A stretch of 64,000 bases of DNA. It comes from Vitreoscilla sp. Lineage in GTDB: Bacteria > Pseudomonadota > Gammaproteobacteria > Burkholderiales > Neisseriaceae. Below are positions 8,943 to 17,691 of this stretch, piece by piece. How positions within the stretch are numbered: the stretch's first letter is position 1; every line of letters begins with the position of its first letter. Under the pieces are notes generated by a model. It saw only the letters and a program-made list of their open reading frames with translations, did not search any database and had not been told where the DNA came from. The translations under genes were made by a program, and so were the position numbers. The stretch lies in contig JASLFS010000029.1 in the NCBI GenBank assembly GCA_030150505.1, positions 15,710 through 79,709 of the forward strand, read 5' to 3'.

Positions 8943-9812
8943 ATGCTCACTATTGCCCAACAAAATGGCTTATTAGATTTATTAAGAAAAAATTTCTCAT
9001 CTGATTTATCTGCTTATAAACCACTATTTTTATTAAATCAAAATATTGGTTTTATGAATGAAAAATGGGAAAAACTCTTAGCACGAGATTTAGGTAAAGC
9101 TTGCACAGTATTACCCGATAGAATTATTGTAGAAGAACAAGATTCTTTGGTTTTGGCCGATGCATTACAAAATATTGGCAAGCAATGGCACAAAACAGGC
9201 GAGCTATCGGGCTGGAGAAATGAGCTATTTGATGTCAAAAATCACGATGAACAAGTCCTTTTTCAGCTAGAAAGAGCCTTGTTTCGTCCATTTGGATTAT
9301 TAAGTCATTCAGTTCATATCAATGGACTGTATCAACAAGATGATCAGACACTGTTCTGGATTGGCACCCGTAGCCCATTCAAAGCAGTCGACCCTAACAA
9401 ATTAGATAATCTGGTTGGCGGTGGCATTATTACTGGTGAAAACATTATTGAAGCCATGCAACGGGAAGCAGAAGAAGAAGCAGGTGTTCCTGCCAATTTA
9501 TTGACTCCTAGTCATGAAAGCAGCACTTGCTTAAGCTTGCGCCACATTAGCCGTGGTTTACATCGCGAATACCTACATGTTTTTAATGTTGTTTTACCCA
9601 CTTCATTTAGCCCACAAAATCAAGATGGTGAAGTTGCCCAATTCAATTTATACACTGTTGAGCAAGTCATAAACCATATGCTAGATGGCCGCTTTATGAA
9701 TGATGCTTTGCTTGCCACCGTATTTGCTTTTGAAGCATTACAACTTATTGACCCTTCTCATGAGTTGTCGAGTTATTTAGATAAAATTCGAATTAAAACA
9801 AGCTCAAGCTAA
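8943..9812 (+). CDS. NUDIX hydrolase with N-terminal DUF4743-like region
   Basis: 289 residues from ATG 8943 (a TTG at 8931 is also open). The Nudix box is complete: G-x5-E-x7-REAEEEAG in GGGIITGENIIEAMQ followed by REAEEEAGV. The preceding ~120 residues match the arrangement seen in proteins annotated as DUF4743 or thiamin-pyrophosphokinase-related NUDIX enzymes. Substrate unknown, probably a nucleoside-diphosphate derivative. Its stop overlaps the convergent crcB stop by 4 bases. Confidence 0.82.
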   Translation: MLTIAQQNGLLDLLRKNFSSDLSAYKPLFLLNQNIGFMNEKWEKLLARDLGKACTVLPDRIIVEEQDSLVLADALQNIGKQWHKTGELSGWRNELFDVKNHDEQVLFQLERALFRPFGLLSHSVHINGLYQQDDQTLFWIGTRSPFKAVDPNKLDNLVGGGIITGENIIEAMQREAEEEAGVPANLLTPSHESSTCLSLRHISRGLHREYLHVFNVVLPTSFSPQNQDGEVAQFNLYTVEQVINHMLDGRFMNDALLATVFAFEALQLIDPSHELSSYLDKIRIKTSSS

Positions 9813-10195
9813 GCTCCATGAGCCAATGTTTTATACAAAAAATAGCCCAATATCGTGGCAAATAATGCGCCCAAAACATTGCTCAACAAACACAATACAG
9901 CCATTCCCATTTTTCCTTGTTGCAATAATTGCATTAACTCAAGTGAAAAAGCGGAAAATGTCGTAAATCCACCGCAAACTCCTGTTAACCAAAACAGCCC
10001 CCAAGTTGCGGATGATTGTTCAGCAGACGAAAAATAAGCGGCTAAAAACCCCATCATCAAGCCGCCAATCACGTTCACACTTAACGTCCCTAACGACCAA
10101 GGCAGTAAAGCATTTTTTGCCAGTAAACTGATGCCATAACGCAAAACACCACCAATACTGGCACCAATTGCCACCGCAAAAACATTCCAATTCAT
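9809..10195 (-). CDS. crcB: fluoride ion channel CrcB/FluC
   Basis: Four-helix membrane protein of 128 residues that exports fluoride as a dual-topology dimer. Seen: GASIGGVLRYGISL in helix 1, LGTLSVNVIGGLMMGF (conserved Asn pore residue) in helix 2, and GVCGGFTTFSAFSLE (the Thr-Phe-Ser-x-Phe pore motif) in helix 3. ATG at 10195 is chosen over a TTG at 10204. The tail overlaps the convergent NUDIX gene. I saw no fluoride riboswitch in the leader. Confidence 0.93.
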   Translation of the reverse strand: MNWNVFAVAIGASIGGVLRYGISLLAKNALLPWSLGTLSVNVIGGLMMGFLAAYFSSAEQSSATWGLFWLTGVCGGFTTFSAFSLELMQLLQQGKMGMAVLCLLSNVLGALFATILGYFLYKTLAHGA

Positions 10196-10443
10196 AAGCA
10201 ACAACCATTAATAATAATATTAAAAGAATATATTCTGTATCTATACTTGATTATTTTATCTTACCCCACACTTTGTTATGATGAACGGCAAGCACCATTG
10301 ACTACTATTTGCCAAATGGCGTAATTTGCAATAAGCTATTGATATATTTTGAATAGATAAATAATATCTCAAAAAAAATAATATTAGGAAAGTACTATAA
10401 AGTTGGAATAAACAACTACACTTTTCAAAAAGGAACAAAAATA

Positions 10444-10746
10444 ATGACTACACGCCGTACATTTTTATTGAAAGTTATTCCAGCAGCTGGTGCGGTAGCG
10501 CTACTGGGCAGCAAAGCCATGGCAGCCCCAATGCTAAAAGAGAATGACCCAATGGCTCTAGCACTTGGCTATAAAGATGATACCAATAAAGTTGATTCAG
10601 CCAAATGGAAAAAATTCAAAACTGGTCAAACTTGTGATAACTGTAACTTATACAAAGCAACTGGTGCTGACAAAGGCACTTGCTCATTATTTGCAGGCAA
10701 AGAAGTTACCGCAAAAGGCTGGTGCAACTCTTGGATTAAAAAATAA
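10444..10746 (+). CDS. high-potential iron-sulfur protein (HiPIP), Tat-exported
   Basis: 100-residue precursor. The N-terminus carries a twin-arginine signal (TTRRTFLLKV, hydrophobic stretch, then AMA before the predicted cleavage). The mature part has exactly four cysteines, C64, C67, C80 and C94 (C-x2-C-x12-C-x13-C), the spacing that binds the HiPIP 4Fe-4S cluster, with the conserved GWCNSW near the end. Acts as a soluble periplasmic electron carrier, usually to a terminal oxidase or cytochrome. Monocistronic: a 240-base AT-rich leader before it and a strong terminator after it. Confidence 0.93.
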   Translation: MTTRRTFLLKVIPAAGAVALLGSKAMAAPMLKENDPMALALGYKDDTNKVDSAKWKKFKTGQTCDNCNLYKATGADKGTCSLFAGKEVTAKGWCNSWIKK

Positions 10747-10759
10747 ACTTATTCATCAA

Positions 10760-10784
10760 GACACCAATTCTGGTGTCTTTTTTT
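10760..10784 (+). terminator. intrinsic terminator after the HiPIP gene
   Basis: GACACCA-ATTC-TGGTGTC, a perfect 7-base-pair stem with a 4-base loop, followed by seven T. Confidence 0.88.
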
Positions 10785-11011
10785 GTGTTGATCCACAGTC
10801 GTTAATTCACGTCATTGTCATTTAATATCCAGCTCAACAATGTTATTTTTCTTACTTTGTTAATTTATTACTTCATTTAACTTTTACGATTCTCCGCATC
10901 CAACAACATTATTATTATTCATTATTTTACTTTACCACATGACTTAATCTTTGCTACATTAGTACTAGGAGTTTCAAATAAGTAATAACTTAACAAATAA
11001 AGAAGAAATAA

Positions 11012-11452
11012 ATGGACAAGAACAATCAATATGGCTCAATTAACATTGCATTATTACAAGCCCGTGAAGCCGTGATGGGTTTTTTTAGACCTATCTTTAA
11101 TACTTATGACATCACGGAACAACAATGGCGCATTTTCCGCTTACTGGCTGAAAATGGCACTTTAGATTTCCAAGACTTGGCTGATAAAGCCTGTATTTTA
11201 CGCCCAAGCTTAACCGGCATTTTATCTCGCTTAGAAAAAACTGGCTACGTTGTTAAATTAAAACCAACAAATGATCAACGTCGAGTTTTCTTAAAACTAA
11301 CCAATCAAGGCGAAAAAATACACAGCCAGCTCAAACCATTAATCGACGAACAATACAAACAAATCGATATCTTGATGACGCCGGAAAGAACCAAGTTACT
11401 AAAAGAATTGCTTGAAGAAATTCGCCAAATCTCACCACCAGAAGCCAAATAA
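11012..11452 (+). CDS. farR: MarR-family regulator, FarR/NadR/HpaR type
   Basis: 146 residues, the same length as the neisserial FarR/NadR repressor, with a long near-identical core (LAENGTLDFQDLA, ACILRPSLTGIL, NDQRRVFLKLT). This winged-helix dimer represses fatty-acid efflux (farAB) and adhesin (nadA) genes in Neisseria and is released by 4-hydroxyphenylacetate. Residues that I recall contacting that ligand in NadR are present at the same numbers: Ser9, Asn11, Trp39, Arg43 and Tyr115. No farAB or nadA gene is adjacent. Own promoter region of 265 bases and a shared terminator downstream. Confidence 0.87.
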   Translation: MDKNNQYGSINIALLQAREAVMGFFRPIFNTYDITEQQWRIFRLLAENGTLDFQDLADKACILRPSLTGILSRLEKTGYVVKLKPTNDQRRVFLKLTNQGEKIHSQLKPLIDEQYKQIDILMTPERTKLLKELLEEIRQISPPEAK

Positions 11453-11469
11453 TCATTGCTCAAATATCA

Positions 11470-11501
11470 AAAAAAGCTGATGTTTTATCATCAGCTTTTT
11501 T
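11470..11501. terminator. bidirectional terminator between farR and the symporter gene
   Basis: AAAAAAGCTGATG, loop TTTTAT, CATCAGCTTTTTT: a perfect 13-base-pair stem with T runs on either strand, serving both converging genes. Confidence 0.9.
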
Positions 11502-11523
11502 ATTGGCTTACTGCAAAAATGGC

Positions 11524-12945
11524 TTACTTCCAAATATCGCTATTCACTTTCTCTTGTAATTTAGGATATTCAGAAATCTTAAACACTGGCTCTTGATTGG
11601 CTTTTAACTGCTTTTGATAGTCTTTTAGCAACACAAAAGCAATAGGCGACAATAATAAAATCGCAACTAAGTTAATGACTGCCATGAATCCCATCGATAA
11701 ATCGGCCATATCCCAAACCAATGGCGCAGCTTGTACTGAACCAAAATAAACCATGCACAATACTAATAAACGGAACACAACCAAAAGGGTTTTATTGTCT
11801 TTAATAAACTGCACATTACTTTCAGCATAAGCGTAGTTACCAATAATCGAAGAGAAAGCAAATAAGAATAAAACAATTGCTAAGAAATCAGCTCCCCAAC
11901 CGCCTACTTGGCTTTCAATCGCAACTTGCGTTAAGGCTACACCACTTAAACCACTGCTATCAGCCACACCTGATAATAAAATAATTGCTGCAGTACAACT
12001 ACACACCACAATCGTATCAACAAAAACACCTAGCATTTGAATCATGCCTTGGCTAACAGGATGTTTCACAGCAGCGGCAGCGGCAGCATTTGGCGCAGAA
12101 CCCATACCAGCTTCATTTGAGAACAATCCACGTTTAATACCCAAAATCATGGCTTGTGAGAACATGGCACCGAAAATACCACCCGCCATAGATTTGAAAT
12201 TAAAAGCTTCACGCACAATGCTAGCAAATACTTCTGGCACCAAACTGATATTAATCACGATAATATACAAAGCAACCAATAAATATAACAAAGCCATTAC
12301 CGGCACTAATAACTCTGCAATTCGTGCTACGCGTTTAATGCCACCAAAAATAATAGGTGCTGTGATAATCACCAATACCGCACCTAAGATGTATTTATTC
12401 CAACCCCAAGCTTGTTCTGTAGCGGCAATAATTGAGTTTGCTTGTACAGAATTAAAGACAAAGCCAAATGCCAGAATCAATGCCAAGGCAAATAAAATAC
12501 CTAACCATTTTTGTTTTAAACCCTGAGTGATGTAATAAGCTGGACCACCACGAAATTTACCATCACTTCCATCTTTCACTTTAAACAACTGAGCCAATGA
12601 AGATTCAACAAATGCTGAGCTCATGCCTAAAAGTGCTGTCATCCACATCCAAAAAACCGCACCAGGACCACCTGCTGCAATGGCAATGGCAACACCACCA
12701 ATATTACCTACGCCAACACGGCTTGCTAAACCAGTAACAAAAGCCTGAAATGGTGTAATTGCCTGACTGTTATCATGATTATTTCTACCACCTAACATTT
12801 CACGCACGCTACGTGGTAATAAGCGCAATTGCACCAAGCCAGTGGCAATTGTAAAAAATAATCCTGCTACTAATAACAAAATAACTAAAAAATCCCACAG
12901 TGGACCATTTAGGGCATTCACCCAATCATGCAGCACCTCATTCAT
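11524..12945 (-). CDS. sodium:alanine symporter family protein (AGCS)
   Basis: Inner-membrane amino-acid carrier of 473 residues with about 11 helices. Family features: TGLVQLRLLPRSVREM after helix 1, ASRVGVGNIGGVAIAI (the conserved G-x-GN-I motif), and NEAGMGSAPNAAAAA. Expected to import alanine or glycine with Na+. Starts with ATG preceded by GGAAG, ends by converging on farR. An upstream region of 288 bases separates it from recQ. Confidence 0.92.
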   Translation of the reverse strand: MNEVLHDWVNALNGPLWDFLVILLLVAGLFFTIATGLVQLRLLPRSVREMLGGRNNHDNSQAITPFQAFVTGLASRVGVGNIGGVAIAIAAGGPGAVFWMWMTALLGMSSAFVESSLAQLFKVKDGSDGKFRGGPAYYITQGLKQKWLGILFALALILAFGFVFNSVQANSIIAATEQAWGWNKYILGAVLVIITAPIIFGGIKRVARIAELLVPVMALLYLLVALYIIVINISLVPEVFASIVREAFNFKSMAGGIFGAMFSQAMILGIKRGLFSNEAGMGSAPNAAAAAAVKHPVSQGMIQMLGVFVDTIVVCSCTAAIILLSGVADSSGLSGVALTQVAIESQVGGWGADFLAIVLFLFAFSSIIGNYAYAESNVQFIKDNKTLLVVFRLLVLCMVYFGSVQAAPLVWDMADLSMGFMAVINLVAILLLSPIAFVLLKDYQKQLKANQEPVFKISEYPKLQEKVNSDIWK

Positions 12946-13174
12946 CGAACTTCCTTCCTCACTATGATATGTTCTTTATTTGTTCCACTATTCATCACAC
13001 AGCAATTTCTGCCTTTGATTATAAAAGACATATATAAAATTGAAACTGTTTACTGAAATTTGAAAATTTAGATTACTTCTATATTCACTGCTTTTTACTA
13101 ATAAAACACCTGAATAGATAGAGTTTTAATTCTAAAGTTGATGAAATATCAACCAATGCTCATTATTTTAATAC

Positions 13175-13214
13175 AAAAAAAGCCACCCTAACAAAATTTA
13201 TTAGAAAGTGGCTT
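13175..13214 (-). terminator. terminator after recQ
   Basis: On the minus strand AAGCCAC...GTGGCTT with an inner CTAA/TTAG pairing, followed by a run of T (the A run at 13175-13181). Confidence 0.8.
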
Positions 13215-13233
13215 ATCTTATTGATAAATAATA

Positions 13234-15039
13234 TTATTTATAAAAATACATGCAAACACTCAAAACCTCTTGACCATAAATCTCTGCTTTTCTTTCACCA
13301 AAACCAAAAACAGCCATCAACTCTTCTAATGTCTGAGGACGGCTAGCCACGATTTCAGCCAAGGTTCGATCAGGGAAAATAACATAAGCAGGAACATTGT
13401 CTTCTTTTGAGCGCTCCTTGCGCCATTCTCGCAATGCTTGCCATAACCGCTCTTCTCTTTCCGTTCGAAGCGGTAAAGATGTTTTCGGTTGAACCACATT
13501 TTTTTTGTCACGCTTTAATGGGCGCAGCCAAACAGGCTCACCACCTTTTAAAAAACTTCGCGCTTCGCTGGTTAATTGCAACGCCTGATTGTGGTATAAA
13601 TTAATGGTTAAAAAATGCATACTAACGCACTGCCGAACCACAGAACGCCACTCTTTATCCGTTAAATTATCCCCTATCCCGAAGGTACTTAATTTATCGT
13701 GCTCAAAACGAACAACCCAATCACTCATTTTCCCTCTTAAAACATCAATCACATGAGCAGTGGAAAAGGTTTGTCCTACTCGATAAACACAAGACAATAG
13801 CTTCTGAACCAAAACAGTTGCATCAAAACGAACAGGTGGCAATTGGCAATTATCACAATGACCGCACGCTTGGCTCTCTTCATCAAATTGTTTTAACAAT
13901 AAAACACGGCGACACGCAGCCGTTTCACAAAATGACAACATGGCATCTAGTTTTTGCCACTCTATTTGCTTATGCATTTCGTCCATTTGGCTATCGGCAA
14001 TTCGTTGCTTCAATAAAACCCAATCATTTAAGCCATAACATAACCAACTAATTGCTGGCAATCCATCTCGACCCGCACGACCTGATTCTTGATAAAAATG
14101 CTCCACACTTTTTGGCATATCCAAATGCGCAACAAATCGCACATCAGGTTTATCAATTCCCATGCCAAAAGCCACTGTTGCAACGATAATTACCGCATCA
14201 TCTTGTGTAAACCGCCGTTGGTTTTTCTCTCGAATTTGAAAATCCAAGCCCGCATGATAAGGAAGCGCATCAAACCCATTTTCTCTTAAAAAAGCAGCAA
14301 CATCTTCCACGCGCTTACGAGAAAGACAATAAACAATGCCACATTGCCCTTGAGCCTGCTTTTTAAGGAAAGTTAACAACTGCCTTTTACCATTATTCTT
14401 TTCAATTACTTCATAAAAAATATTAGGTCGATTAAAACTCGCCAGAAATGTTTGCGCTTCTTCTAGCTGCAAATAATGACGAATATCATCTCTTGTGGCT
14501 TCATCAGCTGTGGCTGTTAAAGCAATACGGGGAACATTTGGAAAGAAATCAGCGATAAAGCCTAAACGTTGATATTCAGGGCGAAAATCATGTCCCCATT
14601 GACTGACGCAATGTGCTTCATCAATGGCAAACAGGCTGATATGAATATTATTTAAAAACCGAATAAAAGAATCACTAACCAGTCTTTCAGGTGCAACATA
14701 AAGTAACTTCAAGCTGCCTGAAGCAATATCTTGACCAATCTGCTCCATTTGCTCAAAGCTAGTTCCACTATGCACATAGGCAGCTAAAACCCCATTACTT
14801 TGCAAACTGGCTACTTGATCTGCCATCAATGCAATTAACGGCGATACCACAATAGCCACACCATCTCTCATCAATGCTGGTATTTGGTAACACAAAGACT
14901 TACCTGCACCCGTTGGCATGAGTGCTAAGGCATTTTGTCCTGATGCCAATGCTGTAATAATAGCTTCCTGATCACCTCGAAAATGAGGATAACCAAATAC
15001 TGTTTGCAATAAATTCTGAGCCTGATAAGCAGTCGACAT
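13234..15039 (-). CDS. recQ: ATP-dependent DNA helicase RecQ
   Basis: 601-residue 3'-5' DNA helicase. Helicase motifs: MPTGAGKSLCYQIPAL (I), IDEAHCVSQWGHDFRPEY (II and the aromatic loop), ATVAFGMGIDKPDVRF and QESGRAGRDG (V, VI). The zinc-binding region is CETAACRR...CGHCDNC, followed by the winged helix and a single C-terminal HRDC domain (PAYVIFPDRTLAEI...MAVFGFGERKAEIYG). The length matches E. coli RecQ; Neisseria RecQ has three HRDC domains and is longer. A one-mismatch uptake sequence lies at 14711-14722. Confidence 0.96.
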   Translation of the reverse strand: MSTAYQAQNLLQTVFGYPHFRGDQEAIITALASGQNALALMPTGAGKSLCYQIPALMRDGVAIVVSPLIALMADQVASLQSNGVLAAYVHSGTSFEQMEQIGQDIASGSLKLLYVAPERLVSDSFIRFLNNIHISLFAIDEAHCVSQWGHDFRPEYQRLGFIADFFPNVPRIALTATADEATRDDIRHYLQLEEAQTFLASFNRPNIFYEVIEKNNGKRQLLTFLKKQAQGQCGIVYCLSRKRVEDVAAFLRENGFDALPYHAGLDFQIREKNQRRFTQDDAVIIVATVAFGMGIDKPDVRFVAHLDMPKSVEHFYQESGRAGRDGLPAISWLCYGLNDWVLLKQRIADSQMDEMHKQIEWQKLDAMLSFCETAACRRVLLLKQFDEESQACGHCDNCQLPPVRFDATVLVQKLLSCVYRVGQTFSTAHVIDVLRGKMSDWVVRFEHDKLSTFGIGDNLTDKEWRSVVRQCVSMHFLTINLYHNQALQLTSEARSFLKGGEPVWLRPLKRDKKNVVQPKTSLPLRTEREERLWQALREWRKERSKEDNVPAYVIFPDRTLAEIVASRPQTLEELMAVFGFGERKAEIYGQEVLSVCMYFYK

Positions 15040-15155
15040 ACATTCTTCTTTAGTTAAAAATTCCGTAAAAGCACTTTAAACAAATAACATATTCACCCAA
15101 AAGTAAAAACTTTTTGGTACACTTCTTGGGATTGCATTCAATTTAGGTAAAACAA

Positions 15156-15581
15156 ATGCGCACTTTATTTAAAACAGCACCTTGGCTGTTAACCATTGCT
15201 ATTTTAGCAGCTTGTACAACCACTGGCCCAACCGGTTCAGATGGAAAATGGCAAAAAGTCGGCGTTTCTGTTGATGGTAATGTCACCCATGAAATTAATC
15301 TCAATAGTATTCATCGCCAAGGCAGTATTGCAACCTATCAAGATAGAAAAACACTAAAAGACACCAAAAAACACTTAGCCAGTTTGCCTGAACATAAAAC
15401 TTCACTGAATACTTGGGAAGTGAATTGCGCCAACAAAACCTATCGCTTAAAAGCAACAACGCTATATGATAATCGTGGCCAAATAATTTTTAGTGATACT
15501 TTTGACTTGAATAAAATTCGACCAGTGAAAGCACCACAAGGATCTTCTGTTGCGAAGCAAATTGAACAAGTGTGTCGCTAA
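15156..15581 (+). CDS. lipoprotein, surface-adhesin protein E-like
   Basis: 141 residues with a lipoprotein signal: basic start, hydrophobic core and lipobox ending LAAC, with Cys20 as the lipidation site. The mature part (residues 21-141) is predicted beta-rich, with two further cysteines (VNCANK and EQVCR) that could form a disulfide. The pattern NSIHRQGSIATYQDRKTL and SLNTWEVNCANKTYR resembles the surface-adhesin E family. Exact function unknown. The coiled-coil gene starts 28 bases downstream on the same strand. Confidence 0.68.
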   Translation: MRTLFKTAPWLLTIAILAACTTTGPTGSDGKWQKVGVSVDGNVTHEINLNSIHRQGSIATYQDRKTLKDTKKHLASLPEHKTSLNTWEVNCANKTYRLKATTLYDNRGQIIFSDTFDLNKIRPVKAPQGSSVAKQIEQVCR

Positions 15582-15609
15582 ACCTGACAAATAAAAAGGA
15601 ATCGTAAAC

Positions 15610-15945
15610 ATGTCTATCAAAACAGCATGCCTTATCGGATTGATGACCATTTCTTGCTCAGCATGGGCGCAGGACACAACAACCAGTCCTGATGCATTGC
15701 TAACTGCTCAATTGGCTTACCAACAAGCGCTAAAAGAACAAAAACAAACCATCGGGCAAGTTGGTAGTTTGAAACAACAATTAGAACTAGCACAACAACG
15801 TTTAAATGGCGCTCAAGCTGATGTAACTCGCATTCAAAATCAACTCAATGATGCTCAAACTGCTGAAAACAACTCAAATCAAGCACTACAAGCAGCATCG
15901 CAACAATTGGATGCTGCCTGGTCGGCTGCTCGTCAAACTCAATAA
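15610..15945 (+). CDS. small periplasmic coiled-coil protein
   Basis: 111 residues. A signal peptide ends AWA before QDTTTS. From about residue 30 to the end the sequence is one long Gln/Ala-rich helix with heptad-like spacing (LKQQLELAQQRLNG; VTRIQNQLNDAQTAENN), so a dimeric or trimeric coiled coil is likely. SD AAAAAGGA lies 10 bases before ATG. No family recognised. It ends 3 bases short of the convergent TlpA-like gene's stop. Confidence 0.65.
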   Translation: MSIKTACLIGLMTISCSAWAQDTTTSPDALLTAQLAYQQALKEQKQTIGQVGSLKQQLELAQQRLNGAQADVTRIQNQLNDAQTAENNSNQALQAASQQLDAAWSAARQTQ

Positions 15946-15948
15946 ATT

Positions 15949-16455
15949 TTATTTAATTCGACAAGCCGTTACCACTTTATTAACGGCTTGGTTGAGTTTT
16001 TTGCCATCAACCAATCCCAAAATAGGAACAGTTGTCTGACAACCTTGTGCTTGTACCACGGTATAAGGCACCGCTCCAATATTGTTTCCAATGCTCTTCA
16101 TCCAAGCATTGCTATCCCCTTCAAATCTCCAAATAGGATAGCTAACTGGCGTGGTTTTCAAAAATTGCTGAATGGGCTCTCTTTTATCCAAAGCAATACC
16201 AACCATCCCTAAATAAGGGCGTTTTTTCTTTTCTGCTTGATACCATTTTGACAAGACTGGCATTTCTGTACGACAAGGTACGCACCATGTTGCCCAAACG
16301 TTAATAATTGTTACTTTTGCATTTTTCAGCGGTAATTGACTTTTTTTATTGCTTGGAACATCATAAAACTGATTCCCATATGCTACAGGCAATAAACTAA
16401 GCAAACTAATGATATAAATTGTTTTTTTTAACGCTATCGAGATTTTTTGTAGCAT
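15949..16455 (-). CDS. TlpA/ResA-like periplasmic thioredoxin
   Basis: 168 residues with an N-terminal hydrophobic signal or anchor (residues about 12-27). Thioredoxin-fold active site WATWCVPC with C58 and C61, and cis-proline loop GAVPYT near P130. Two extra cysteines, C139 and C165, are present in the second half. Expected to reduce periplasmic disulfides, for example apocytochromes or envelope proteins. It faces the lipoprotein and coiled-coil genes tail to tail, and both the lipoprotein and this protein have cysteine pairs. Confidence 0.82.
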   Translation of the reverse strand: MLQKISIALKKTIYIISLLSLLPVAYGNQFYDVPSNKKSQLPLKNAKVTIINVWATWCVPCRTEMPVLSKWYQAEKKKRPYLGMVGIALDKREPIQQFLKTTPVSYPIWRFEGDSNAWMKSIGNNIGAVPYTVVQAQGCQTTVPILGLVDGKKLNQAVNKVVTACRIK

Positions 16456-16537
16456 AATTATTCATCTTCATTAATGTTAAATTAGTATTGATTGCTAGCA
16501 AAGGCATGCAATCGCTTGATAATTAAAAAGGATTACC

Positions 16538-16888
16538 ATGACAATAACTATTTATCATAATAACAACTGTTCTAAATCACGCTCTACGTTAGCAATATTA
16601 GAAGAAAAACAGTTATCCTTTACTGTTGTCGACTATCTAAATAATCCACCAAGTCCAAAAACCTTGTGCCACTTGGCAAAAATCATGGGTAAATCGGCGC
16701 TGGATATCATGCGGACAAAAGAAGCGTTATTCCAAGAGCTTGGTTTGGATAATGGTTCACACAGTGATGCAGAATTATTCCAAATCATGTCAGATAACCC
16801 GAAACTTATCGAACGCCCGATTGTCATAGTGGACGATAGTAAGGCGATTATAGCCCGCCCACCAGAATTGGTTTATGAAATCCTATAA
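16538..16888 (+). CDS. ArsC/YfgD-family thioredoxin-fold reductase
   Basis: 116 residues of the glutaredoxin-dependent arsenate reductase superfamily. Active site Cys11 in NNCSKSRSTL (C-x-x-S), and the RP(I)V...ARPPE segment near the end. No arsB, arsR or arsH is nearby, so the housekeeping YfgD-like branch is more likely than true arsenic detoxification. SD AAAAGGA lies just upstream of ATG. Confidence 0.83.
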   Translation: MTITIYHNNNCSKSRSTLAILEEKQLSFTVVDYLNNPPSPKTLCHLAKIMGKSALDIMRTKEALFQELGLDNGSHSDAELFQIMSDNPKLIERPIVIVDDSKAIIARPPELVYEIL

Positions 16889-16941
16889 TTTCTAGGCGAT
16901 ATAGCCCAACATTACATGCATTTACATATCTTTATGTTTAA

Positions 16942-17604
16942 ATGGGTGTTAACCTTTTATTTGAAACCTTTATGACAAATCCTAGCTTAACACCCATAAA
17001 ACGGACTTCAATCTGGCGCCATTTACGTCATGGTTTTTACCTAAGTGTGGTGCTATTAGTGATTTTGTCTGGTTATTATATTGGTATCGTTTATTACTAT
17101 GCCCAGTCTCGTCCCATTCATCAAGCAGATGCTGCTATTGTATTAGGCGCAGCCGCATGGGGGAAAAATCCTTCTCCTGTCTATAAAGAGCGTCTAAATC
17201 ATGCGATTAGCTTGTATCAAAATGACTTGGTCAAAACATTAATCTTTACGGGTGGAACGCCTAAAGAAGGTTACCCAACAGAAGCCCAAGTTGGTGAGCG
17301 TTACGCTCTCAAAAAAGGCGTTGCTCGAAAAGATATTCTGTCAGAAAACACATCTCGTGATACTTATCAAAATTTAATTAATGCCAAAAAAGTAGCCCAA
17401 CAAGAAAATATTGAGAGCATTATTTTAGTGAGTGATCCTTATCACATGGCACGAGCTAAATTTATGGCAGAAGATTTAGACATGCAAGTACAAGTTTCTC
17501 CGACAACGACAACTCGTTTTAGTCAATTTAAACAACAAATTAAATTCCTTTTACAAGAAAGCTATCTGCTTTTCATGTATCAATGGGGAAAATTCTTCGC
17601 ATAA
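16942..17604 (+). CDS. YdcF/SanA-like DUF218 membrane-anchored protein
   Basis: 220 residues with one membrane helix (about residues 32-53) followed by a DUF218 domain: ADAAIVLGAAAW, ARKDILSENTSRDTYQNL and ILVSDPYHMARAKFMAED. The SanA/YdcF/ElyC family is linked to envelope barrier function and peptidoglycan precursor metabolism; catalytic activity is unclear. Start at 16942 is the longest option; an in-frame ATG at 16972 is equally possible, since neither has a clear ribosome-binding site. Confidence 0.8.
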   Translation: MGVNLLFETFMTNPSLTPIKRTSIWRHLRHGFYLSVVLLVILSGYYIGIVYYYAQSRPIHQADAAIVLGAAAWGKNPSPVYKERLNHAISLYQNDLVKTLIFTGGTPKEGYPTEAQVGERYALKKGVARKDILSENTSRDTYQNLINAKKVAQQENIESIILVSDPYHMARAKFMAEDLDMQVQVSPTTTTRFSQFKQQIKFLLQESYLLFMYQWGKFFA

Positions 17605-17691
17605 AACAGACAACTTCAGTACAAACTCAGCAAAGTTTAGTAAAAAGAGCTAAAATATGCCCAATCAAATTTGATATGAGTGGATAAAAAT

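Noticed and set aside
10256..10438. 60-residue minus-strand frame before the HiPIP gene
   Set aside because: AT-rich spacer, Leu/Phe-rich by composition, no start signal; it would occupy the HiPIP promoter region.
12044..12526. 160-residue frame opposite the Na+/alanine symporter gene
   Set aside because: Mirror of the symporter's Ala/Ile-rich helices; no ribosome-binding site or family pattern.
16538..16888. Arsenic resistance operon
   Set aside because: Only an ArsC-like protein is present; no arsR, arsB or acr3 nearby, and the YfgD-type branch fits better.
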